Assembly (NCBI RefSeq): GCF_963576675.1
Contig: NC_088910.1
Location: 23,624,531 to 23,688,530 of the forward strand
Reading direction: 5' to 3'
Source: Euphorbia lathyris
Lineage: Eukaryota > Streptophyta > Magnoliopsida > Malpighiales > Euphorbiaceae
Length of the DNA stretch: 64,000 bases
Part shown: piece by piece, positions 21,238 to 32,933 of the stretch
Layout of the letters: every line of letters starts with the position of its first letter
How positions within the stretch are numbered: position 1 is the stretch's first letter
Position numbers and translations under genes: made by a program
Notes under the pieces: model-generated
Database searches by the model: none
What the model saw: the letters and a program-made list of their open reading frames with translations, nothing else
Told to the model about the DNA's origin: nothing

Positions 21238-22704
21238 ATTCAATTATCATATAGTCATTCATGATACTTTACATTGCCAATTTTTTTTGTCAAATATTGA
21301 ATTCATCATTTATAATGTGTTTGATATCTTTATGTCTTAGCTTCATTATTTTATACTTCCTATCAGTCGCGAGTAAGGTATGCTCGTTTCTATTTTACCC
21401 GATCCAGTACAGGAATTTATGGATGCTGATGTTACTATAATGGAAGTTTTCTAATTGATTTGGTCCTAGAGCAGCAATAATTAATTGCTAAAAAGTGCAG
21501 CATTTGATGGTGCAGGATATTTTTTTTACCATCTATACATCCATGCTCATGAGGAGATCCTGCTGATTAATCTCACATTTTGTATTAGAATGAAGACACT
21601 CACATTTTACCTGAATTTTAAGTGTTTGATTCAGGCTGGTCCAAGTTGTTTAATTAGGGAAATGGTACTAAACATATGGTAGTAGGAGAGGCTCAACTTA
21701 GTTTATAGGGTTCTAAACAAGATTACTAATCAATTTAGCCCTTCATTTTGTTTCAAAGTATCAATGTTACAAAATGAATTTTATGTATTAATTTAGTCTT
21801 ATCATTTTGTTTCAAAGTATCAATGCTACAAAATGAATTAGAAATTAGCTGACTATTGTCGTGAATTGTTGTTCTATGATAAAAAAGATATTCATGATAT
21901 ACATATATTTTTAGTTTCAGCAGAAGCTTTTAGATTTTGATTTTTCTATACTTTTAGAGTAACTCCCTTCAATCCAAATCATTATAAATAATTTTAATGC
22001 GACAATTAGATTACTTTTGTTTATCAGGGTGATTAGAGTCGGATGTTAGAACAACCGACCCCAATGAATATGTATTACAGCTCTGTTTTGGTTTAATGTA
22101 TGCTTGGATTTCTCATTTTTTAGAGGTTTTGATGAGTTTTAATAATGCGGGGATTGTTATTAGAATTTAATAGCTTGTGTTTTTATGGCTCGCTTGAGTT
22201 TTCTGGATGTATATGATATGCAGTCAATGGAATATATTATTCAGTTTTCAGGTTAGCATAATGCATTGAAATTGTAAGAATTACAATGTCTTTTTACCAT
22301 ACGGTTTGTTATTCTAGTGTCTTTCTTGATTAACATGCATAACTGCTCTCTATGATGTCTGTATGTCAGTTGTTGATACTTGATTAAGTTCTTTTAGCAC
22401 TTTCGTTTCCTTTAGTCTATGTTTTTTGTGTTATAAACAGCAAGTTTGGGGCAACTAATGTTCTACAGAGGGAAGAATGGACTAAGACCAGAAAAGGCAT
22501 GGAGAAACATCTTAAAAAGCTTTGTGGCTTTGACAGTTTGAATTGGTTCTAGTCACACCATGAGCATAAAGCATATGCTTCAATAACTTAAGCATCATAT
22601 ACTTTGGAGGATGAAGGTGCAGTATCTCGTTTGGGGCACTTGGTTCCTTTCTATGATTTGTCTGTAACTATTCAATTGCATGCGTGTTCTTGCTTTTTTT
22701 GCAG
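21238..22704. other. gene-free AT-rich stretch
   Basis: No coding or RNA feature recognised. It holds a 52-bp tandem duplication (21729-21839) and, at about 22440-22553, a short open stretch (EEWTKTRKGMEKHLKKLC) flanked by an AG acceptor-like site that may be an exon relic of an unidentified gene. Confidence 0.45.
21729..21839. repeat. tandem direct repeat, two copies
   Basis: The unit at 21729-21780 recurs at 21788-21839 with a few changes; the shared core is CATTTTGTTTCAAAGTATCA. Confidence 0.85.
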
Positions 22705-25700
22705 ATGTACGTGATTGGAGATTGGAGTTCAGAGCACATATGAGGATGTTGCTCGCGATACTAATAGAGGACATACAGTAGCCACTCTGGCTGATTGTTT
22801 TGCCTTGGTAAAGGATGCTGGTTTCAAGGTATGCTATTGCCTTATTATTTGGGGAATTGGGTGTCTTGCACTTCATTTGGTCATGTGTATGTGTGTATTA
22901 TGGCTTCCAGGTCTTTAGCTGGGTTTAGATGCACAATTAAGTTAATTTACCATTAGCATTCCGGTCTGTATGCTTATGATGCCCATCTCTGTATGATATT
23001 CAAGCAGTTTCCATCTTCTGATTTTGTTTGGATCTAATCTAAGCTCTGTTTTCTTCCAATCATTAAGATGTTTGGTTCGAACTCAATAAATTTTCAGTTT
23101 TAAATCTCCGTTTCTTCAATTTGGCTCTAATCTCCTCTGTTTCATCTCATATTTGGGTCTAATCATCCATCAATCTGATTTTCAGGTGATTTCCATTATC
23201 GATGAATGAATTCAGGCGGTTGCCATCGGCTTCGATCATCTGATTTTCGTTCGCATTGAAGGTGGTTACTGTTATTTGTACTTTGTTTTACATAATTCTT
23301 TATTTCGTTCAATTAGATATCTTCATTTTTTTTGCATTTTAGATCTTTCTAGATTCACTCCACCTTGTTGATTTGGACCTAGGACCCGAGGTTAAAGGTA
23401 GTCATTTGCCTAAGAAGGGTAGAGCAGTTTGGGCGTAACATGAAATTTAGGTTGCAGGATAATGATTAGCTATTGACTTATGTTTTGAGAATGATGGTAA
23501 TGGGCATTCAACATTCAACATTCATCAAATAAAATATTGTCCATTATTTTAGACCTTTATTCAATGTCTAACAGTTGTTCTTTAGCTCTATCTTAACTTG
23601 TTTATGTTTGATCTGAGGACCTGCTACACAGTTTCCAGTTCATTTGTTAATAAAGTTTGGAGCTTGTTTCATGAGCTACTAGACTTCAAATGTTTTCTTA
23701 TCTCGTAGGAAGTTTGTTTGCTCTTGTGAAATATGATCTGACCCCAACTTTTAATGTATGACAATCTTTAAAATCTTGACAGATGATCTCAGTTTCTAGA
23801 ATGCCATTTGACTATGCATTTGACAGTGAGATCTGTAATATAATAAACTGATGATTCTTTACCATTTCAGGCAGTTAAATCTGGTTTACTAACGACCTTC
23901 TCCAAGATGGACATCTCATTGCTTTCAAGGTACAATTGAAAGCACCATCTCTCCTTTTCACTATTTGGGCACTCATTGCAGAGCTGTGCTTAATTTCCGT
24001 TGTTTGACTTATTTATTTCCTGTATTTAGTTATTGTGGCGCCCAGGTATTTAAGATTTATGGATTAGGGAAGGAAGTCGCTAATCTGCAAACGTAATTTT
24101 TACTGGTGAGTTCCTTCTATCTCATTTCAACCATTCTTACTTGGATTTATGGAGGGAAGGAAGTTGTTAATCTGCAAACGCAATTCTCTATTTCAATGCA
24201 TTATCTCCCGCCATTCATTTCCAAAATATCTCAACCTTACTGGTGAGTTCCTTCTATCTCATTTCAACCTTTTCCTACTTGGGTTTATGGTCTGCTGCTT
24301 CCTTATTGCCTTTTGTTTAATTCTTTCACAGTGTTTAGTTTTTTTTTAATGTACAACAACGAAATTGGATGTGGTTGAATATTCTCATGAAGCGATATTA
24401 TTATTTTGACAGGTATAGAATTAGTTATTTATTTATTTTTATGGAAGTTTAGCTTTATGGAGGATGTAAACCTGTGAATGTTTTGCTTCTAGTGATAGTC
24501 TGGTAGAGGAAGTTATGGTGGTGCATCTGCGCTCAAATCTTATATAGAGATTGATGAAAAGGGATTTCTGCAGTCTGAGGTGAATTTCTCTTCAAACAAA
24601 ACCAATTTGATGATATATTTAAACATCTGGACAATTAATCTTCCATGTAACATTGTTAGTGAAACTACAAATTTTTTACGTAACAGAAGATTTTCTACAT
24701 GAACTCTGGTTTTTCTCAACTTGAATCTACAGGTTTATGATTTGGTTATAAAATTTCCTTTTAGCTGCATTCAGTTTTTGTAAAAGATGAAATTGCTAGT
24801 GAAACTACAAATCTGATACGTCAATTAAGATTATCATGGAAAAATTGATAGTATTCGAAGTATTCAATATTTATCACGAGGAACTCTTACTACTTCTGGT
24901 TTGCCTTTATTTTTTTCCCCTTGCCTATTTTAGTTTTCTTTTTTTGGATAACAGATGTGCTAGAGGGGCAAATATTCCTTCAACACTTTCCAAGCATTGT
25001 TGCTTCTCATGTTCTAGGTATTTATCATTTGGTTTTTGTCATTTGAATGTTAATTTACTTATGACCCATGTCAGTTTTCACGGTAGTAGTTTCCCTGTTG
25101 CTTATTAAGCATATGGGCGAAACAAAAGAAGGAAAGAGGTAAGGAACTAATCTTTGAACACTTGGTTACTATTAATGATAACTAAAATGACAAAAGAAAA
25201 GTTGCTACTCGTTACATAATTTGTGTTTCAAAAACAAATAAACTTTCTGATTCATTTGGTATCTGAGACATCTTTTTTGGATGCATGTTATTTTGTGATT
25301 GGTAGGGCATGGGTATATGAATAGCTTAAAAACACTGCCACTTAAGAACAATTTAACTATTGGAAATGAAATTTAGAGGCATGATAGATTTTTAGGGATC
25401 CACTTATAATCTCTCATTTATTGTATTTATCAGTGTTAATTGGCATTACTCTACACTATAATTTACTTAAAGGGTGCTTCATAATCTAAAGATTATAGTA
25501 CTATGGTTCCTTTCTGTGGTTAGCTTGTTAGAGAAGCTTTTACTTGCTGAAATTAAAATGAATTTTTGTTCAACTCTGTTGGTTTCAGGATAACCTTATT
25601 GGATTATTACGGTTGAGAAAATGTTGGAAGAATGCTACTTGTCCTGAGCTCATGGTGAAGTGCTCCATTTTTCGTGAGCTCCACGTTTATGGAATTGCAG

Positions 25701-25741
25701 TTCCTATATATGGGCGTGATGCAGACAAGTTACAACACCAG
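22705..25741 (+). pseudogene. Elongator complex protein 3-like pseudogene (two exon remnants)
   Basis: Two exon-like segments match plant ELP3, the radical-SAM/acetyltransferase subunit of Elongator that modifies tRNA wobble uridines. Exon 22705-22828 has GCAG before it and GT after it and reads [20 protein letters not shown] and LVKDAGFK; a TGA replaces what should be CGA (Arg) just before LEIG. Exon 25589-25741 reads [21 protein letters not shown] and [20 protein letters not shown], from the acetyltransferase half; its donor is damaged (CAGATAA). Intervening ELP3 exons are not recognisable, so this is a decayed partial copy. The retained splice sites show it came from genomic DNA rather than a retrocopy. 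Confidence 0.8.
24068..24292. repeat. direct repeat in the ELP3-like region
   Basis: GGAAGGAAGT...TAATCTGCAAACG at about 24068 recurs at about 24155. TACTGGTGAGTTCCTTCTAT with flanking bases recurs at about 24101 and 24238. The second copy carries some 50 extra bases. Confidence 0.75.
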
Positions 25742-27091
25742 ATAATCAGTAGTATTCTTCCTAAGTAAGAGTAATGTAATTGGAAGAAGATATGGAGAGA
25801 TTTATCAGAGGCCAGAGTAATAAAAAAAATAGGCAGACAGAGTATATAAATAATAGGCCAAAGTTATGCATAGCTCAATGTCTTTATATTTATATGAAGA
25901 AGTTAAATTGCTAATTGGCTTGAGTGTAAGTGATTTAATTTTTGGTTCATTTCTGATTATGTTGGTGATATTTTTGAACATATTTAAACTTTAGTCATTT
26001 TAGTTATGTTGATTTCAGATTTGGTTATTTTTTGTTTTAATATTGACAATATTGGTCACGTTTATTGTAAAATTTGATTGGAATGGCATGATGTATGTGG
26101 CTAAAACTGTTTCCTACCTTTAGGCATGGTCCCAAAAAATGAATTATATGGCATCTCTAGGCAGAGATTTAGCGACAACATATTTCATCGGTATATTAGT
26201 CTTTAGTGACAGTTTACCGATCTATTTTCTGTCGGTAATTCCTGTTTTTTTTTTAATTCTGAAAATCGATTCTAGAGGCGGTTTACACTTTTCTCATAAT
26301 ATTGTACACCATATTGATTATTCAGGGTAGCCTTATGTTTGTCATTCAGACTCCAATCAAATACATATATAAATTTATATTACAAATTATAATTTAATAA
26401 AAATTAATATTGAATAAAGCAAAGCTTTATCAAAGGCCATTTTTGTACTAGTGAAAGACGATTTATTTTATTACATTTTATGTATTATAAAGTGTAGTTA
26501 GATAAGCCGTAATGTAATATAGTGACTATATGAGCTCAATTGAATCCAAATTTTTTAAGTAATTGAGCAATTGACATGTACTATTTTAGCAAGAAGTTCA
26601 CAAAGAAGGCTGAGTCCAACTGTGAATAAAAACTTCTAATAGAAAATTCGTGTCAAAATTGGTCGTAAAAAGACTCATTCATTGTCATTATATCTTTTAA
26701 ACCTTTTCATTGAAGGTTCCAAATATGGTAGGGCGAGGATGAAGACTTCTTCTTATATCCTCACCAATATGAAAAATTACCATCTTTATCTCTATTTATA
26801 AGGTTTCTAAGTTTGTTTCTTTAACTCTACCATTTAACACTTAAAGCATTTTCTGCTTCACATTTGAAAAGTGTCTCATTTTTTTATTTTTTCCAATTGT
26901 GTTTCATTTATATAATTTGTTCCTTATTACAATTATGCACAATATCACAATGATTCAGTGATTTTCTATTGCTTTTTCTGTGCTGTCATGAACAAAAAGT
27001 TTAAAATATATTTGCTTGCTCTGTTTCAACCGTAACAATTGATTTGTTAGTAAAAATATAAATAAACCTGGAAATTCAAGTAGATTAAATA
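25742..27091. other. gene-free stretch
   Basis: No coding region recognised. Around 26150-26260 there is sequence with GGTATATTAGT / TACCGA / GTCGGTAAT phrases reminiscent of degraded DNA-transposon ends, but no boundaries could be set. Confidence 0.4.
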
Positions 27092-30000
27092 CTACAAGTC
27101 ATTTTGTAAATCCTTTAACACGTTTTTAACTATTGATGTTGTATTGCATGTTTTATTCAGACAATCTTCCTTATGACGAACTTTCTTAAATCTGCATCTC
27201 CACTTGTAATTATTAGCTGCAAATAGAACTCTTGTACGCTGTTTATTTGAGGGATTTGATATAAGCCAAACTAAAATCTTACGCCTCATTTCATTAGATT
27301 CCTTATCACCCTCCTACAAAAATGATTGAATATATTAAGACATCATCAACCATCTTATTGACAATATATAACTATTAGATTGCATTGGAACTTTAAAATA
27401 AAAATCAAAGATATTTACCACAAATGGAATCTCCAAAAAAGCATGTCGCATTTATTATAATACATAAACCCCACAATCGTAACTACAACCAAAATTATAA
27501 AACAATCAATAAAATATAAATTTTTAGAATAAATAATACAAAATGCACATGTAAAAAAATAAATCAGAATTTATCCTTACCAATTTGTTTGTTGAAATGT
27601 ATTTCCAGGCACAATTGGATATGTACTAAAAAACTTGAGTGAATTGTGGCTATTTCCTTGAAATTCAGAAAGTAAGAAAAATTGATCTAGGAATGCTAAC
27701 TGTAAGATAAAATGTTAAGATAAGTTACTTACTAAGTTTTATTGTGATAGTAAATGCTCAAAATAAAAATTAAATTAAATATTTATTAATGAAATCAAAC
27801 CATTACCAATTTTCTAGCTATTGTATCTCTAGCTGATTGATTCATTGCTCGAAGAGTGTCATATAAAATTGTTTTATTGTCTTTAAGGTCGATCACTAAT
27901 AAATACCAATGCACGTTTTCCTCATTTATGGGTATAAAAATCTAGTACAAATAAAATTTTACGTAATTTTAACATATAACAAAATTAATATTGTATTATC
28001 ATTTTCAAAAGACAAAATAATTTCAAATTACTTACTTGCTCAACATCTCCTAGTTGTGCCATATATTTATCATCTTTCCGGTAAAATGTAAGAAATGTGG
28101 TCAATGGAGGTTGTACTTCTTGTAAAACTTGTTGCTGAACAAATAAGTTAAATTATAAGTATAAATAAAATCAAAACATAAAAAGTTCGAATTGGTATTA
28201 AAGACATACCGAAAAATATGTGGGCATATACCATCTAGTCCAACCTCTTTTCTTTTCTTTCTCTCCAAGAGTTAATGTCTTTGCCATTACATCTATTACC
28301 TTTATAATACACTACATAAAGTTGGTATATGTTCAATTGCAACAATATAATATGAAACACACACACATATATATTTACCGAAGAAGTTATCCATGTTGTA
28401 GGACCCAATGTTAACAATTCAACCATACTGGCAAATGCATCACCAAAGTCACAAGGATTGGGACAACTGGAATAATATATAGAACATATTATGTGTATAC
28501 AAGTCAAATGAAAAAAAATAGATCAAAGCCACAAATAACATTTAAATTATAATTAGTTACCTTATTATGCGTTGTTGTTCAAATATAAAATCGCATATAT
28601 CATTTGTAGGATCTACTAATTCGTGAGGTTCTATATCCACCTTCTCCTAATTAAGAACCTATATGTTATATCAATGAGCTATATTCTTGGAATTGTATAT
28701 GAACTTCATATTTTTTTTGGGGTTAACATAAGTATTGTATCCAATTTCTTACCGTCACCGGAGAATGTTCCCATTTCTTCATTTTATTTTCCCAGCTAGA
28801 TTCAACCTCGACAACTTTGTCATTTCTTTGATTGGACAATATTGAATTTACATCCAACATGTGCTTAGGTGTAACTTCCATAACAGATTTTGAACTCGTA
28901 ATGTTGATTTGAGAATAAGACTACATGTAAATATTTTAAAAAAAATAATAGTAAAGTTAAGATAATATATATACAGACACAACATATGAAAACATAAAAG
29001 CATATATGTACCTTTCGACATAGTTGTTGAAACGACTGTCGCTTTAGTTTCCGTATCTTACTACCTCTCTTTTGTTTAACAGATCCTAAGCCTTTACCTT
29101 TTTTCCTTGGAGTGTTTTTCTTAACTTGATCACCAACATATTTTGGATCTTGCAAAGGAGATTCTTTTTCCAACACTTTCATCAATAATTTTTTTATACC
29201 TGCTATCTCGGTATCCAAATTATGAAGGGTAGAAGAGGAATGTGATGTGGCCAATGCTATTTGGTCCAATTTCAATAGCACATAACTTTTGAAATCTCTA
29301 ACTTCCCTTTTTAAATCATCAAATTCATTTTTTAAGTTTTGAACATCATCGACATTTTGTACTTTTTGAATACTGGTATTCACCTTCGCAAGATTACTCT
29401 CTAACTGAACTTTGATGCTTTTTTTTGCAACTCCAATTTGATTTTTAAGATCTTGAATCTCAATGAGAACATCCTATATGATTCACATCAATATTAAATC
29501 AAAATTACAATTTATATTTAATTACACAGTTAGAATTATCATTAAATGTAATGTTATAAGATGAAAAATAGTATAAAGATTTAACTCACGTTGCATTTGC
29601 AGGATTCCATATCATTTCCATAGAGAAGCTTTTCACCTACAAAATAATGCAACAAAAAATATATGTGAACTATTTCTTTAATATTTAAAAATTGCAATTC
29701 AACAAAAAGTGAAATCTTATAAATACACTTCATACCTTTTCACTCTTAACACCTCCCAAACTCAAAATTTTGTTGTTAACTTTGCTAACAACATCAGCAG
29801 TCCAATACTGTATTGTTGGAATTTCTTGCTTAGTAATGGATAAACTAGAATATCCAACAGATGTATGCTCTAAATAAAAAATCTATAAAAAAAATAATAA
29901 TTTTTTTTAGATAATAGACAAGGAAAGTAACATGCAATGAAAATTGAAATCCATACCTGCAATACAAAAATACAACCAATGATCATTCTTCGTTTACCGT

Positions 30001-30843
30001 CACCAGAATTATTTGCATTGAACTTCAACATCCCATCTTGAAGAAATCCTAATGTGTACTCTGCCCAATTCATGGTTCTAATTTTGGACAAGTCATTTAA
30101 AAGGGCAAGATATTTTTTATGAATGTTTATACTTGAAGATGGTGCAATAATTGTACTAAGCGCATACATAAAAAAACTTAGCTTGAAATTCTTCACCACT
30201 AGGTAAAGCTTAGAGCTCATTGTACAACTGTTTGGCACTGAGCACTCTTGTAGATATATTTAGTCTTTCTAAGATATCACCATTACAGTCACCCAAGAAC
30301 TGTTTTACATCTTGACCTTTTGAAGGCAAACCTAAAGTTCTTTCAATATCCTTAGCAGTAAACTTTAATCTCTTCCCATGAACACAGAGTTCACATTTTT
30401 CCACATCAAAACTATGTACAAGATCTGCAATCAATTGATTTTTTAAGTTTTGACTAGAAATTTTAAGAAGGTCATCTAGTCCAAGTTGTTTCACTGCATC
30501 AACTTGTCTCTATCAAATGTCAATATAAGTTTACCAAACTGTCGGATATTGCATCGACTTTCTATGGATACCTGAAAATTTTAACAAATATAAATTGTAT
30601 ATGATTTATTTTGTTCATCATTTAACAAAAAAGAAAAGAAAGTAGACAACAACCACATTTCTTAGAATACAAGCGTATTATTCAATAAAATATATATTAA
30701 ACAAATTATGCATACCTTAGAAGATTCAATGCCATTGTTTTTGCTTTCTATTTCCTCCTGGTGAATATTCCCGAATTCCGCATGTTGCTTTTCTAAATGG
30801 TTTTGCATTACAGCATTAATGCCTCTTCCATATTGACTTTTCA
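27092..30843 (-). pseudogene. Ulp1-like (C48) cysteine protease family gene, multi-exon, probably decaying
   Basis: About a dozen exon-like blocks with GT-AG borders read on the minus strand. Block 30720-30843 starts at an ATG. 30210-30571 carries a plant-specific N-terminal domain (CELCVHGKRLKFTAKDIERT, LGLPSKGQDV) with a frameshift near 30500, continued at 29940-30238 (YALSTIIAPSSS, MNWAEYTLGFLQDG). 29012-29475 is coiled coil with a basic tail. 28754-28922, 28380-28470 (CDFGDAFASMVELLTLGP) and 28215-28300 (WTRWYMPTYFS) follow. The peptidase shows His in VHWYLLVIDL and Asp in ILYDTL (27820-27945), Gln in NTFQQTN (about 27600) and Cys in YDCGVYVL (about 27465). Two TAA codons directly follow YDCGVYVL. 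Such proteins deconjugate SUMO in bona fide members; this plant family is abundant and often transposon-associated, so it may come from a MULE-type element. Confidence 0.75.
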
Positions 30844-30849
30844 TTCTCC

Positions 30850-32900
30850 TATTTATAAAAATCAAAAATACAATTTTGTTATACACATAATCTGACAATT
30901 AAATTAGTTATTCAAATAAATTATAAGGCACCGTGTGTTGATCCAATTACATGTCAAGTGATTTATTTCAACATCAAGATCTTTACCTTTGTTTAGCTCT
31001 TTTATAATTCTTTCAAAATCATTAATAAGTTTACTATCTATATAATAATATTCATTTGGATTGAAGGGAACTGAACAAATTTAATTTTTGTGAACTTTGT
31101 AAAGCTCAAGAAAATATGTGCAAAATTTAGAGAAAACCAATATCAATAAATAAATACAGGGATAAGGTACTAAAATAGGCATATGATTTTTGGAGAAGTA
31201 TCAATTTAGGCTCGCCTATAAAATAGCACCAATATAGACTTAATGTTTAAAAATGATACCAATTTAGGCATGGATATAACGAGACACGTCATTGATATTA
31301 CTCCGTTAAGTTCTGTCAATGGTATGTGAAGGGAGAAATCAGAAATTAACGGAGTAATAGGAATGACGTGTCCAATCCATTATCGAGGCTTAAATTGATA
31401 CCCTTTTTAAACGTTAAGCCTATATTGGTGCTATTTTGTACGTGGAACCTAAATTGATACTTCCCCAAAAACCATATTCCTATTTTGGTAATTTATCCCA
31501 TAATAACATACTAATAGGTCACTGCATGCAAGTTCAAGAGGTAAATAGAACATTTTAACATTATAAGGGGAAATTAACTTTTTTCAGACAACCACATGAA
31601 ACTAGGGACGTATTAAGCCAATTTATCAGTTAAAAAGCTCCTCCAATAAATAAGGATCAATACATTAGGAACCCTCTTGAACTTGTCTAATAAAAAGTGT
31701 AACAAAAACCAAAGTCCATAGAAGCTCATCCTAGCAAGGCTGTGCAATCAAGATTGAAGTCCTTTCTGGGCAAAAGTTAAAAGTGAACGATTTCGAAAGG
31801 AAGTTAATTATCCCAATGCCATTAATTATAGCATATCCAAGATCCGAAGATAGTGCAAATTTGGGATCAGAATTTCACATTCAACTCTTCAATTCACACT
31901 CTCCAACAATATACCACTTTCTACTATTATCGCTAACTTTCTTCTCTCCTTTTCACTACTTAATTTCTACGTAATATTTTCCCGAATAGACCATGGAATA
32001 CTTCTAAAAAAACTCCTTTCCTTGAACTCAATTCCAATTTAACCAAGCATATGAATGATATTGAAGAAAAGGAAGAATGCTATCAATGAAGACCAACACG
32101 ACGTTAAATTGTAATAAAGAGAGTTTGATCACAAGCTTCAATTTTTTGTGGTAACACATCAACTATTAAAATGCTAGGTCAGCAATTTAGTGTGTGGGAG
32201 GTTTAATTTAGCCAAGTATAAATGTGTAATAAGTTCATGTGAAAATTCGAGGTGGCAAAGGGCAAAACAAGCCAAGTTCAAGAGTGTATATATACATTAA
32301 GCCAAAAACTGCATCAGTTCGTTACCATGACAATGTCAAAGAAAAACAAACATGACATCGAACCACCTAAATTGTAGTTTGGTCTACATAAAAACAGACA
32401 TGACATTGTACTACCTAAATTACATTTTGTCCACTCAAATGTAATGGCAACTCCAGTTAACAGTGGCCTAGCATGGTTTGACAGAATAATAATTAAAATA
32501 AAGGAAAAGTACAAAAATAAACCTTGTGGTTACACCTGTTTTCGAACAACAACCATGTGGTTTAAAAGTTTGCAAAATGGTATCATGTACTTCATTCCGT
32601 TAGCAAACACATACCAAATTGACTAACGGTGTTAAAAGTCAAAGGGAAAAGAGTTAATTTGATCCCACTAAAGTTCCACTAAAGTCCTTTAGGGCCTTTG
32701 CACTTCCTTGCATGTCGCCATGATGAATCACATTTATGATCACTCTGTTCCAGTCCATTCATCGAGCGACAGGTGTCCTAGGCGCGCTGCTCGAGGTAGA
32801 AGGTGATATCTTCTTCAACCTCTCCCTTCTCTTTCCGATTTACTTGCTATTCTCCTCTCATTTCGTTCGAGTTTCCTCAGAGCATCAATAATCTTCAAAG
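30850..32900. other. gene-free stretch with repeat fragments
   Basis: Contains the foldback MITE (31159-31499). Near 32350-32430 there are two related segments (ACATGACATYGWACYACCTA). At about 32510-32700 a degraded dispersed-repeat fragment includes AACCATGTGGTTTAAAAG. No gene seen. Confidence 0.5.
31159..31499. mobile_element. foldback MITE (341 bp)
   Basis: The left ~150 bases and the reverse complement of the right ~150 bases match for most of their length: GGGATAAGGTACTAAAATAGG against GGGATAAATTACCAAAATAGG, and AGTATCAATTTAGG and CAAATAGCACCAATATAG-like blocks in both. The element is almost one long hairpin. The flanks ATAAATACA (31150-31158) and ATAATAACA (31500-31508) agree at 7 of 9 bases, compatible with a decayed 9-bp duplication as made by Mutator-like elements. 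No coding capacity. Confidence 0.8.
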
Positions 32901-32933
32901 CTTCCGATTCTCATGTAAGTTAATCTTCTCGTC

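Noticed and set aside
22440..22553. short open stretch EEWTKTRKGMEKHLKKLC as an exon
   Set aside because: I could not tie it to a family; mentioned only inside the gene-free stretch.
26139..26330. possible MITE with GTATATTAGT / GGTAATTCC phrases
   Set aside because: No inverted termini or target duplication could be set.
32230..32260. TGTGAAAATTCGAGG as start of the missing Tat 3' LTR
   Set aside because: Only the first seven bases resemble the 5' LTR (TGAAAATGGAG); the following sequence does not match.
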